From DATLLN01 sp963720885 (GTDB lineage Bacteria > Actinomycetota > Thermoleophilia > Gaiellales > JAICJC01): a DNA stretch of 64,000 nucleotides. The notes under the pieces are model-generated. The model did no database searches and was not told the DNA's origin. It saw nothing but the letters and a program-made list of their open reading frames with translations. Made by a program: the position numbers and the translations under genes. The DNA is taken from NCBI GenBank assembly GCA_963720885.1, contig CAVRGW010000004.1, forward strand, positions 310,001-374,000. The letters are read 5' to 3'. Shown in pieces: positions 49,550 to 57,158 of the stretch (the stretch's first letter is position 1; every line of letters starts with the position of its first letter).

Positions 49550-52099
49550 ATGCTGCCTCGGGGTATGGCTGCTGGACACGACCAGCGCGTCTCGGCTCGA
49601 GCTCGAGCCCGGGCGGAGGCGCTGATCCGGGCGTCGCAGCGCACCACGACGACCGTCGTGCTGGCGTGCGTTCTCGGCTCAACCCTCCAGCTCGGGTTTG
49701 CCGTGTTCTGGCGGGTCGCCTACGACTTCGGCTGGAGCGGGATCACGGGCGTCGCCGGCGTGATGGTGCCGATCGTCGCGGCGATCATCGCCGGCCGCTG
49801 GCCGGGGGCGCTGGTGGGGATGGTCGGCGGCGTGCTGTTCGTCGTCATCGTCGCGCAGCAGGCCGCACGCGAGCCAGTGCTGGGCGGCGCACTGATCGTA
49901 CTGCTGTGGACGCTCGTGCCCTTCGGCGTCGGTGTGGCGTTCGACATCCTGCGCCGCAGCCTGTCCTCGACGTTCGACGAGTTGGAGCACGCCCGCGATG
50001 CCGCCGAGCGCTCGGAGCAGGCCTCGCTGCGGCTGGGCGCGTTCTCCCGTGCGCTGGCCGGGGCGCGGACGACGTCGGATGTCGCACGGGCGGTGGCGGA
50101 CGAGGGCGCTGCGGCCTGCGGGGCACGGGCCGCCACGGTGCTGGCGCCGGTCGGCGAGGCGGGCTCGCTCCGGCGTGTGGCCGTCAGCAGGCTTCCCGCG
50201 GAGCTGATGCGACCGGCTCCCGAGATCTACACGGCCGACCGGCCGATCGTCGCCACGCAGGCGCTGCTCGAGCGGCGGCTGGTCGTCGTCCGCGGCCGCG
50301 ACGAGATCCGCCGCCGGTTCCCCGCCTCCGACGCGTTCTGGGGCGCTGAGCCGATCGAGGCGATCGTCGCCCTGCCGCTCGAGTTCGGTGAGCTCCTGGG
50401 CGTGATCACGTTCTCGTTCGAGCACCGAGCCGCGGCGGGCGACGAACGGCTCGTGTTCTTCCTGGAGGTCGCGCGCGAGGCCGCAGAGGCGCTCGAGCGC
50501 GCTCGCCTGTTCGAGGCCAGCGAGGAGAGCCGCGAGCGGATGGAGACGCTGGTCGAGACCTCGCCGCTGCCGGTCTTCGCGTTCGACGTGCGGGGCGTGA
50601 CGACGCTCTGGAACCCGGCCGCCGAACGGCTGTACGGCTGGTCCGCCGACGAGACCCTGGGACGTCCGGTGCCGCTGTTCGACGAGCAGGGCACCCGGAT
50701 CATGTCCGACGACGCAATCGTGGCGCTGCGCGACGCGGCGCTGTACAACGCGCCGATGCGCCATCGCCGGCGCGACGGCAGCGTGCTCGACCTGCTGGTC
50801 ACGCTGGGGCCGCTTGAGGATCGGGGAGGCGAGGTGCACGAGGTGTTCGGGTTCGCCGTGGATGTGACCGAACGGGCGGAGCTCGAGCGCCGCACCGCCG
50901 AGGCGCACCAGCGCGAGCGAACGCTCCGCCAGATCGTCGAGGCCGCCCTTCCGCAACGCGACCTCGACGCCCTGCTCGCCGGACTGGTGGAGCGTGTGGC
51001 CGCGACCTTCGAGGCGGACCGCGCGGTGCTGCTCCTGCTCGAAGACGGTGTGCTGCGGGTGCGGGCGTCGCATAACGTCGACCCCGCCGATGTCGCCGAG
51101 GTGCACGTCCCGCTGGGCGCCGGGTTTGCGGGCCGGGTGGCCGCCACCCGCCGGCCGTGGGTGGTCGGCGACCTTTCCCAGATCAACGTGATCAGCAGCT
51201 ACCTGTCCCGGGCCGGCGGGTCGATCGCTGGCGTGCCCCTGATCGCCGCGGGCGAGGTGATCGGCGTACTCCACGTTTCCAGCAACAGCATGCACCGGTT
51301 CACCGGCGCCGACCTGCGGCTGCTCGAGTTCGTGGCCGAGCGCACAGCCCAGGCGATCCGCGACTCGCGGCTGGGCGAGACTGAGCGGTCGACCGCCGTC
51401 GAGCTGCAGCGATCGCTGCTGCCCACACGGCTGCCCGAGATCGCCGGCGCCGAGGTGGCCGCCACCTACCGGCCGGCGGTGGAGGGGACGATGGTCGGCG
51501 GCGATTTCTACGACGTCGTTGCCGTGGGCGACGACCACTGGGTGATCGCCGTCGGAGACGTCGCCGGCAAGGGCCCGCCGGCCGCGGCGCTGACGGCCGC
51601 CCTGCGCTACACGATCCGCTCCTCGGCGCTCCGTGGTGACACGCTGGCGGAGACCGTGCTGCTGGCGTCCGAGGCGCTGCGGGAGACGGCCGGCCCGGGC
51701 GAGCGCCACTTCGCCACCCTGATCCTCGCGGCGATCACTCCGAACGGCGTTGGGCACGATGTCGAGCTGGCGCGCGCCGGCCACCCTCCGGCGCTGGTCG
51801 TGCGCGCCTCCGGACTGTTCGAGCGGCACGAGCCGGCGGGCACGCTGCTCGGGCTCGACCGGCCGAAGCCGATCGACGTCGGGCGGACGTCGCTCCAGCC
51901 CGGCGACACCATCGTCCTGGTCACCGACGGGGTGACCGAGGCGTGGCCGACCGAGGGGGGCTACGAGCAGGCTGTGGCCGCCGCCGTGTCGAACGCCGGG
52001 GCCGACCTGAACGGGGCGATCGACCGCCTCGCGCGCACGGCCGCCGACCTGCGCACGCGGGCCGACGACATCGCCATCGTCGCCCTCCGGCTGCTCTAG
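49550..52099 (+). CDS. Membrane-linked GAF-PAS-GAF-SpoIIE phosphatase
   Basis: An 849-residue signalling protein. It has an N-terminal region of about four transmembrane helices (VVLACVLGSTLQLGFAVFW, then VMVPIVAAIIAGRWPGALVG), a first GAF domain (about 160-315), a PAS domain (ETSPLPVFAFDVRGVTTLWN, about 330-440), a second GAF (about 450-610) and a C-terminal SpoIIE phosphatase (MVGGDFYDVVAVGDDHWVIA, DVAGKG, LVTDGVTEAWPTEGG). It is an RsbU-like sensor phosphatase candidate. The ATG at 49550 is preceded by GGAGGTG. A GGGTAT at 49561 lies just inside the gene and is not counted as a promoter. Confidence 0.88.
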   Translation: MLPRGMAAGHDQRVSARARARAEALIRASQRTTTTVVLACVLGSTLQLGFAVFWRVAYDFGWSGITGVAGVMVPIVAAIIAGRWPGALVGMVGGVLFVVIVAQQAAREPVLGGALIVLLWTLVPFGVGVAFDILRRSLSSTFDELEHARDAAERSEQASLRLGAFSRALAGARTTSDVARAVADEGAAACGARAATVLAPVGEAGSLRRVAVSRLPAELMRPAPEIYTADRPIVATQALLERRLVVVRGRDEIRRRFPASDAFWGAEPIEAIVALPLEFGELLGVITFSFEHRAAAGDERLVFFLEVAREAAEALERARLFEASEESRERMETLVETSPLPVFAFDVRGVTTLWNPAAERLYGWSADETLGRPVPLFDEQGTRIMSDDAIVALRDAALYNAPMRHRRRDGSVLDLLVTLGPLEDRGGEVHEVFGFAVDVTERAELERRTAEAHQRERTLRQIVEAALPQRDLDALLAGLVERVAATFEADRAVLLLLEDGVLRVRASHNVDPADVAEVHVPLGAGFAGRVAATRRPWVVGDLSQINVISSYLSRAGGSIAGVPLIAAGEVIGVLHVSSNSMHRFTGADLRLLEFVAERTAQAIRDSRLGETERSTAVELQRSLLPTRLPEIAGAEVAATYRPAVEGTMVGGDFYDVVAVGDDHWVIAVGDVAGKGPPAAALTAALRYTIRSSALRGDTLAETVLLASEALRETAGPGERHFATLILAAITPNGVGHDVELARAGHPPALVVRASGLFERHEPAGTLLGLDRPKPIDVGRTSLQPGDTIVLVTDGVTEAWPTEGGYEQAVAAAVSNAGADLNGAIDRLARTAADLRTRADDIAIVALRLL

Positions 52100-52108
52100 T
52101 CTCCCGGG

Positions 52109-52900
52109 ATGGCGGAGCCTCCCCAGGAGGATGTCGAGCGGCTGTACGGCCTCGATCTGGAAGAGTTCATCCCCGCCCGCGACGCGACCGCGCGCCGGCT
52201 GCGCAGCGACGGGCGGCGGGAGCAGGCCGACCAGGTGAAGGCGCTCCGCAAGCCGTCCAATCCGGCGTGGATCCTCAACCGCCTGGCCCGCGCCGAGCCG
52301 GGGGTGGTCGGCGAGCTGCTGGCCGCCGGCCGGCGGCTGCGCGACATCCAGCTGGGCGGCGGTGGCGGCGGCGAGCTGCGCGAGGCGATGGATGCCGAGC
52401 GCCGTGCGCTCGACCGTGCGATGCGCAACGCCGAAGAGATCGCCACCCACGCGAAGCTGGCCTCACGGGCGACGCTCGACCGGGTGCGCGACACGCTCCA
52501 CCTGGCCGCCCTCGACCCGGAGGTCGGCGCCCAGGCCGAGCGCGGCGTGCTGGTCAAGGAGGGTCGCGCGACCGGGTTCACCGACCTCGCGGTGTTCGCC
52601 CCGTCGCCCGCTCCCAGCCGCAAGGCCCCGGGTGCGAAGAAGCCGGCCGCGAAGACGTCCGCGGCCGACGCGCGCAACGCCGCCGCTGCCGAACGCGCGG
52701 CGGCGCGTGAACGCGAACGCCACGAGAAGGCGACCGCGAAGGCCCGCGACCGGCTGACCGCAGCACAGAAGCAGCTGGCGGAGGCGGAGCGCAACGCCGA
52801 CCGGGCCCGGGCCGCGCTGGAGAAGGCCGAGCAGGCGGCCGGCAAGGCGCGCGGCGCGCGCGACGACGCCCAGGCCCAGCTGGCCGAGCTGGACGGCTGA
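52109..52900 (+). CDS. Hypothetical coiled-coil, Ala/Lys/Arg-rich protein, 263 aa
   Basis: The N-terminal 150 residues look folded (PAWILNRLARAEPGVVGELL, LDRVRDTLHLAALDPEVGAQ). From about 170 a Lys/Ala-rich linker leads to a long coiled coil (AAAERAAARERERHEKATAK onward), reminiscent of histone-like tails. No family is recognised. The leaderless promoter TAGTCT (52097-52102) is 6 nt before the ATG. Confidence 0.55.
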   Translation: MAEPPQEDVERLYGLDLEEFIPARDATARRLRSDGRREQADQVKALRKPSNPAWILNRLARAEPGVVGELLAAGRRLRDIQLGGGGGGELREAMDAERRALDRAMRNAEEIATHAKLASRATLDRVRDTLHLAALDPEVGAQAERGVLVKEGRATGFTDLAVFAPSPAPSRKAPGAKKPAAKTSAADARNAAAAERAAARERERHEKATAKARDRLTAAQKQLAEAERNADRARAALEKAEQAAGKARGARDDAQAQLAELDG

Positions 52901-52903
52901 TCG

Positions 52904-53842
52904 TCAGCGAGCCCGCTGGGCGATGGTGACGCCGGCCAGGATGGCGGCCGATGCAGCGATCAGCGGCGCGGTGAAGGCCTCACCCAGCAGCAGGGCTGCC
53001 AGCACGAGCCCCGAGAACGGCTGCAGGAACTGGATGGTGGCGATCCTGGCGATGCCGCCGTGCGCCAGCGCCCAGTACCACCCGACGTAGCCGACGATCG
53101 ACGTCATCGTGGCCAGGAAGATGACCGCCGCCCACGGCCCGGGGTCGGCGTGCGGGATCCCGTCGGCGACGAGGTCGCCGACCACAACGGGTGCGATCAC
53201 GATCAGGCCGATGGCGACGCCCCAGAAGGTGGTGGCCAGGCTGTGGTACCCGGTCTGTCCGAGCCGCGCGCCGGCCACGTAGCCGAGGGCGACGACCAGC
53301 ACCGACACGGCGATCAGCAGGTCGCCGGACAGGCTGGTGTGCGCGCCGCCCCCGCCCGCCCGGAACGCGACCAGCGCGACCTCGCCGGCGAGGGCGACGG
53401 CCGACCCGATCACCCATCCCCGCACCGGGCGGCGCCGCGCCAACAGCGCTGCGTAGGCGCCGGTGAAGATCGGCAGCGAGGCGAGGATCATGCCGCCATG
53501 CATGGCGGACGTCCGCTGCTGGCCGAACGTGAAGAGCAGCGGGAACAGGACGAAGCCCGAGAGCGCGGAAACCAGCAGCAGCCTCCGCCCGCCCGCCGAC
53601 ACCGGGAGCGCCTGGCGGGTGGCGGCGAGCACCGCGCCCCCCACCAGGCCGGCCATCGAGGTGCGCAGGACGGCGACCGTCAGCGGATCGAAATCGCGCA
53701 CGGCAATCCGCGTGAGCACCGGCGTCGCGCCCCAGAACGTCATCACCGCAATCGCCACCACGATCGGCCCGACCGGAAGATCCCGCCTCCCACCGCCGTC
53801 ACCCTTGCAGCAGGATTCCCCATCTTCCAGGGAGGCAACCAT
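52904..53842 (-). CDS. EamA (DMT) family transporter
   Basis: A 312-residue protein with ten predicted helices in two EamA repeats (FWGATPVLTRIAVRDFDPLT in repeat 1; a second repeat from about 170). It ends VLAALLLGEAFTAPLIAASA and AILAGVTIAQRAR. It is probably a small-metabolite exporter. The start is uncertain: the first about 25 residues (MVASLEDGESCCKGDGGGRR) lack similarity, so a downstream GTG (IVVAIAVMTFWG) is possible. The start region overlaps the divergent gene at 53841. Confidence 0.8.
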   Translation of the reverse strand: MVASLEDGESCCKGDGGGRRDLPVGPIVVAIAVMTFWGATPVLTRIAVRDFDPLTVAVLRTSMAGLVGGAVLAATRQALPVSAGGRRLLLVSALSGFVLFPLLFTFGQQRTSAMHGGMILASLPIFTGAYAALLARRRPVRGWVIGSAVALAGEVALVAFRAGGGGAHTSLSGDLLIAVSVLVVALGYVAGARLGQTGYHSLATTFWGVAIGLIVIAPVVVGDLVADGIPHADPGPWAAVIFLATMTSIVGYVGWYWALAHGGIARIATIQFLQPFSGLVLAALLLGEAFTAPLIAASAAILAGVTIAQRAR

Positions 53843-54194
53843 GTCGTGTTCGCTCACATCAGCTCGTATCGCGCTAGCGGCGGTGGTCGCTACGATGGCG
53901 CTCGTGCTCGCCGCACCGGCGATGGCCGACCAGCCCAGGACGGATCACGCGGTGCTCCCATCGGGCCACCACAGCCAGGCGCCGGCCCAGCCCGCGACGG
54001 AGCAGCCGGTGCTCCCGTCGGCGCACCACGGTCAGACGTCCGCCCAGCTTCCGGGCCCGAGCGTCCAGCAGTCATCGAATGGATCGTCGTGGAACGACGT
54101 GGCGACGGTGGCCGCGGCGGCACTGCTCGGCTCCGGGATCACGTTCGGTGCGATGACCCTGTGGCGGCGCCGCGACCAACCGCTGTCGGTCTAG
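53841..54194 (+). CDS. Exported small protein with two internal repeats and a C-terminal membrane helix, 117 aa
   Basis: Signal peptide at residues 1-29 (ARIALAAVVATMALVLAAPA). Two imperfect repeats follow, HAVLPSGHHSQAPAQ and QPVLPSAHHGQTSAQ. A Ser/Asn-rich segment then leads to one transmembrane helix (VATVAAAALLGSGITFGAMT) and a basic tail WRRRDQ. The design resembles a sortase substrate but there is no LPxTG. Expression support is GGGAGG before the ATG. Function unknown. Confidence 0.6.
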   Translation: MSCSLTSARIALAAVVATMALVLAAPAMADQPRTDHAVLPSGHHSQAPAQPATEQPVLPSAHHGQTSAQLPGPSVQQSSNGSSWNDVATVAAAALLGSGITFGAMTLWRRRDQPLSV

Positions 54195-54532
54195 AGGCCG
54201 CGTTCGCGGCGCTCCTCCTCCTCGACGGTGCGCTCCGCGGTGGGAACGGCTTCGAGCCGCGCGTCGGGAATCGGCTGGCCGCTCTCGATCGACACGCCGT
54301 AGCTGCCCTCGCTGAGCCGCTGCTCGGCTCGCTCGACGGCGGCCAGCTGGTTCCGCAGCTCCTCCATCCGGCCTGCGTCGAGCTCCTCCTGGTACAGGTC
54401 GGAGGCGTCGTCCGCCAGGTCGGTGGTGGACAGCTCGTCCGCGGGCTCGATGCCGAGCCCCGCGAGCTCGTCCGTGATCCGCTGGCGTTCCGCCCTGAGT
54501 AGCTCGGCTGCTCGTTCGTCGTCCACCGGCAT
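54191..54532 (-). CDS. DksA/TraR-like protein lacking zinc-finger cysteines
   Basis: A 113-residue protein with a helical N-terminus (DDERAAELLRAERQRITDEL) and the DksA-type helix-turn DLADDASDLYQEELDAGRME. In the C-terminal region GSYGVSIESGQPIPDARLEA, Cys residues of the canonical G-Y-G-x-C-x-x-C-G motif are replaced, so no zinc finger can form. DksA-family proteins bind RNA polymerase in stringent control; a Cys-less copy may still do so. AAGGAC precedes the ATG. It converges with the exported protein gene. Confidence 0.7.
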   Translation of the reverse strand: MPVDDERAAELLRAERQRITDELAGLGIEPADELSTTDLADDASDLYQEELDAGRMEELRNQLAAVERAEQRLSEGSYGVSIESGQPIPDARLEAVPTAERTVEEEERRERGL

Positions 54533-54546
54533 GTCCTTCGGTCGGC

Positions 54547-54575
54547 GCAACAACGGGGTCAGACCCCTTTGTTGC
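54547..54575. repeat. Hairpin palindrome with the GGGGTCAGACCCC core
   Basis: GCAACAA-c-GGGGTC-a-GACCCC-t-TTGTTGC: a 29-nt, almost perfectly symmetric element upstream of the DksA-like gene. It is the third copy of the dispersed core found at 19617-19656 and 26637-26653. Confidence 0.65.
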
Positions 54576-54635
54576 ATGGGGTGTTCACGGCCGACGCCAC
54601 GTTAGGCGATCGTGCCGTCGGCGCGCAAACCGGTG

Positions 54636-55193
54636 CTACAGCTGCACGCCCGGCGGCTCGGCCAGCCCGGGATGCGCGTCAATGAACGCGCGCGATCGGG
54701 CCACGGTGCGCATCCACTCGTAGTGCAGCTGCTTCGTGACCACGGGCACGACTCCCGCGCGCCGCATCCGCTCGAGTCCGGCGACGTGCGCGGCGCCCGG
54801 TGAGCCGACCGCGTCCTCGACGACCACCACGCGGTGGCCCGAGTCGAGCAGCCCGAGCGCCGATTGGGCGACGCAGACGTCGGTCTCAAGGCCCGTCAGC
54901 ACGACCGTCCCGCGACCCGTGTCGCGGACGGCAGCGCCGGCCAGCGGATCGTCCGCCAGGCCGAACACCTCCTTGCGGACGGCAGTGTGCCCTGCGAGCC
55001 GGGGATCGAGCGGCCCCCAGGTCTCGGGCGACTCGACGGTGGCGATCACCGGGATCGCGCAGAACTGCGCGGCCATGGCGAGAAACGCGATGCGCTGGAC
55101 GATGTCGTCGCCGTCGTCCACACGGGCCAGGAACCCCGGCTGGACGTCGATCACAGCCAGCACGCAGTCGTTCGGGTCAATCAGATGCCCCAT
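54636..55193 (-). CDS. Isochorismatase-family cysteine hydrolase
   Basis: A 185-residue protein. The catalytic triad of the family is visible: Asp in VLAVIDVQPGF, Lys in AVRKEVFGL and Cys in LETDVCVAQSALGL. It may act as a nicotinamidase or pyrazinamidase-like enzyme or an isochorismatase; the sequence does not tell. The ATG follows a TAGGGT box by 7 nt (leaderless), in mirror image to the divergent beta-lactamase-like gene. Confidence 0.88.
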   Translation of the reverse strand: MGHLIDPNDCVLAVIDVQPGFLARVDDGDDIVQRIAFLAMAAQFCAIPVIATVESPETWGPLDPRLAGHTAVRKEVFGLADDPLAGAAVRDTGRGTVVLTGLETDVCVAQSALGLLDSGHRVVVVEDAVGSPGAAHVAGLERMRRAGVVPVVTKQLHYEWMRTVARSRAFIDAHPGLAEPPGVQL

Positions 55194-55200
55194 GGACCCG

Positions 55201-55218
55201 ACCCTACGCCGGTAGGGT
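55201..55218. promoter_or_regulatory. Mirror-image divergent promoter (ACCCTAC-gccg-GTAGGGT)
   Basis: A perfect 18-nt inverted repeat holds a -10 TAGGGT on each strand (55206-55201 and 55213-55218). The start codons lie 7 nt and 6 nt beyond (55193 and 55225). Confidence 0.55.
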
Positions 55219-55224
55219 GGTGCG

Positions 55225-56292
55225 ATGGACGCCGAGGCCATCGACCGCCACCTGCAGCAGCGTGCGGACGAGGACGCGTTCTCCGGCGTGATCCGCGTCG
55301 AGCAGTCCGGGAAGGTGCTGCTCGAGCGCGGTTACGGGCTGGCCAGCCGGACGTGGGGCGTGCCGTGCCGGCCCGAGCACCGGTTCGACACCGCGTCGAT
55401 CACGAAGGTGTTCACGGCGGTCGCGGTGCTCCAGCAGGTCGAGGCCGGCGCGTTCGCCCTGGACTGCTCCGTCGTCGGCTACCTGGGCCTCGAGGACACC
55501 CGTGTGGCTCCCGAGGTGACGCCCTACCACCTGCTCACCCACACCTCCGGCATCGGCGACGACGCCGACGAGGAGGACGGCGTGGAGTACGAGACGCTGT
55601 TCGTCGAGAGGCCGAACTACTCGCTCGCCGAGACCGCCGACTTCCTGCCCCAGTGTGCGTACAACGAGCCGAAGTTCGCGCCCGGCGAGGGAACTCGCTA
55701 CTGCAACTGCTCCTACGTGCTGCTCGGCCTGATGGTGGAGCGTGCGTCGGGCATGCCCTACCGCGAGTACGTGATGCGTCACGTCTTCGAGCCGGCCGGC
55801 ATGGAGCGCTCCGGCTTCTTCCGGATGGACCGGATCGAGCCGAACGTCGCCGAGGGCGCGGACCCGGTGACCGACGACGCCGGGGCCGTGGTCGGCTGGC
55901 GGCGCGGGATCTACAGCTATCCGCCGGTCGGGTCGCCGGACGGCGGCGCGCACGTGACGGCGGCTGACCTGACCGCGTTCCACCGCGCGCTGCGGGAGGG
56001 GCGGCTGCTGGGGCCGGTGTCGACGGCGGCGATCCTCGAGCCCAAGGAGGACTACAAAGCCATGCCCGGAGGCATGCATCGCACCGGCTTCGGCTTCGAG
56101 TTCGAGCTCGATCCGGGCGGCGCCGTCGTCACCTGGTGGAAGGAGGGCATCAACGTCGGCGTCAGCGGCGTGCTCTCGCACTGGCCCCGCACCGACGTCA
56201 CCTTCGCCCTGCTGAGCAACCGCCAGGAGGGCGCCTGGGAGCCGATCGAGGCGATCGAGCGGATCATCCGGGCGGATCCCGCGACGGCCTAG
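55225..56292 (+). CDS. Serine hydrolase of the beta-lactamase class C / esterase family
   Basis: A 355-residue enzyme. The SxxK motif is FDTASITKVFTAVAV (residues 53-67), and the Y-x-N motif is YCNCSYVLLG. A third box lies near HRTGFGFEFELDPGGAVVTW. No signal peptide is visible, so it is cytosolic, which suggests an esterase, D-aminopeptidase or transpeptidase-like role rather than antibiotic resistance. The leaderless promoter faces the isochorismatase gene. Confidence 0.85.
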   Translation: MDAEAIDRHLQQRADEDAFSGVIRVEQSGKVLLERGYGLASRTWGVPCRPEHRFDTASITKVFTAVAVLQQVEAGAFALDCSVVGYLGLEDTRVAPEVTPYHLLTHTSGIGDDADEEDGVEYETLFVERPNYSLAETADFLPQCAYNEPKFAPGEGTRYCNCSYVLLGLMVERASGMPYREYVMRHVFEPAGMERSGFFRMDRIEPNVAEGADPVTDDAGAVVGWRRGIYSYPPVGSPDGGAHVTAADLTAFHRALREGRLLGPVSTAAILEPKEDYKAMPGGMHRTGFGFEFELDPGGAVVTWWKEGINVGVSGVLSHWPRTDVTFALLSNRQEGAWEPIEAIERIIRADPATA

Positions 56293-56453
56293 GGACGAGG
56301 TGGGGGCGGGTCGCCGACCTCCGGCTCGTCGCGCCCGCGGCGCGTCTGCCGCCACGGCCGGAACTCGCGGAAGTTGGGGCCGACCAGCCGCCACGCGGTC
56401 ACCACGCCGGCGACGACGACGATCGCGATCACGATCCAGATCACTGTGCTCAT
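56289..56453 (-). CDS. Small single-span membrane protein, 54 aa
   Basis: One N-terminal transmembrane helix (STVIWIVIAIVVVAGVVTAW), then a basic, Pro-rich cytosolic tail (REFRPWRQTRRGRDEPEVGD). No family is recognised. Support for a real gene is the GTTC-N15-GGGTAC promoter 9 nt before the ATG. Its stop codon overlaps that of the convergent hydrolase gene. Confidence 0.55.
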   Translation of the reverse strand: MSTVIWIVIAIVVVAGVVTAWRLVGPNFREFRPWRQTRRGRDEPEVGDPPPPRP

Positions 56454-56462
56454 TGACTGTGC

Positions 56463-56487
56463 GTACCCGCGGCATGCCCGGGCGAAC
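56463..56487 (-). promoter_or_regulatory. SigB/F-like promoter (GTTC-N15-GGGTAC)
   Basis: On the minus strand GTTC (56487-56484) and GGGTAC (56468-56463) lie 15 nt apart, 9 nt before the ATG at 56453. One mismatch in the -35. Confidence 0.5.
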
Positions 56488-56531
56488 CCATCGTCGGGGT
56501 TCGGCCGGCGCGGCGAGGGCACCGGACAGGC

Positions 56532-56796
56532 ATGACCGCGCCGGACGGCCGCAGTCTCCAATCGCTGCGGCGGGAGGCGGCCGGGTGCCGGCGCTGCGAT
56601 CTGTGGCAGAGCGCCACGCAGACCGTCTTCGGCGAAGGTCCGAAGGGCGCCGAAGTGGTGATGGTCGGCGAGCAGCCGGGCGATCGGGAGGATGTCGAGG
56701 GCAGGCCCTTCGTCGGGCCGGCGGGCCGCGTGCTGGATGACGCGATGCGCGAGGCGGGCATCGACCGGTCGGCGGTCTACCTGACGAACGCGGCTA
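56532..56796 (+). pseudogene. Truncated UdgX-like uracil-DNA glycosylase (N-terminal about 88 residues)
   Basis: The kept part contains the iron-sulfur Cys pair in AAGCRRCDLWQSATQTVFGE, then VVMVGEQPGDREDVEGRPFV (catalytic motif A), FVGPAGRVLDDAMREAGID and YLTNA. The similarity ends sharply at about 56795, where VKHFK...KRRIH should follow in UdgX. The catalytic KRRIH loop and the rest (about 120 residues) are missing, and the opposite-strand gene begins its stop codon at exactly this point. An insertion or deletion has removed the 3' half. Confidence 0.8.
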
Positions 56797-57081
56797 GGCG
56801 CCGGGATCGATCATTGAGCGCGGCCACCGCCCGATGCGGCGCGCCTTCCCGCCCAGCGGATCCACGGGGCCGAACACGAGCAGGATGTACTCCGGGTCGT
56901 CGGGGTCGGGCTCCAGCCACTCGTGCCAGAGGGGTGTCCCACGGGAGGTCACCTCGGTGCGCAGCGCTTCGTGCTCCGCACGGTCGGGATGGGAGTTCCA
57001 CGCCCGCTCGATCAGTTCGGCGGCACCATCCGATGTGGCGGCCAGGTCGTGGACCTCGATATGCGCCAACTCCGTCATCAT
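56794..57081 (-). CDS. Hypothetical protein, 95 aa, in a MarR-controlled divergent pair
   Basis: A compact protein (LAHIEVHDLAATSDGAAELI; RGTPLWHEWLEPDPDDPEYI; LLVFGPVDPLGGKARRIGRW) with no membrane segment. No family is recognised. It reads into the breakpoint of the truncated UdgX. It has a TATACT -10 7 nt before its ATG, overlapped by a palindromic operator shared with the divergent MarR gene, so its expression is probably MarR-regulated. Confidence 0.55.
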   Translation of the reverse strand: MMTELAHIEVHDLAATSDGAAELIERAWNSHPDRAEHEALRTEVTSRGTPLWHEWLEPDPDDPEYILLVFGPVDPLGGKARRIGRWPRSMIDPGA

Positions 57082-57090
57082 GCTTCAAAG

Positions 57091-57109
57091 TATACCGTAC
57101 TACGGTGTA
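57091..57109. promoter_or_regulatory. MarR-type palindromic operator
   Basis: TATACCGTA-c-TACGGTGTA (57091-57099 and 57101-57109) is a 9-bp inverted repeat with one mismatch. It overlaps the TATACT -10 of the divergent hypothetical gene and lies about 50 nt before the MarR start. Confidence 0.6.
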
Positions 57110-57158
57110 TTTCGCCAGAAACGGCAGGGGTGGGCCGGAAAGTGACGAAGACGGCGCG

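Noticed and set aside
49561..49566. GGGTAT before/inside the start of the SpoIIE gene as another SigB/F promoter
   Set aside because: No GTTT at 15-17 nt upstream, and the box lies after the ATG chosen on ribosome-binding-site evidence.
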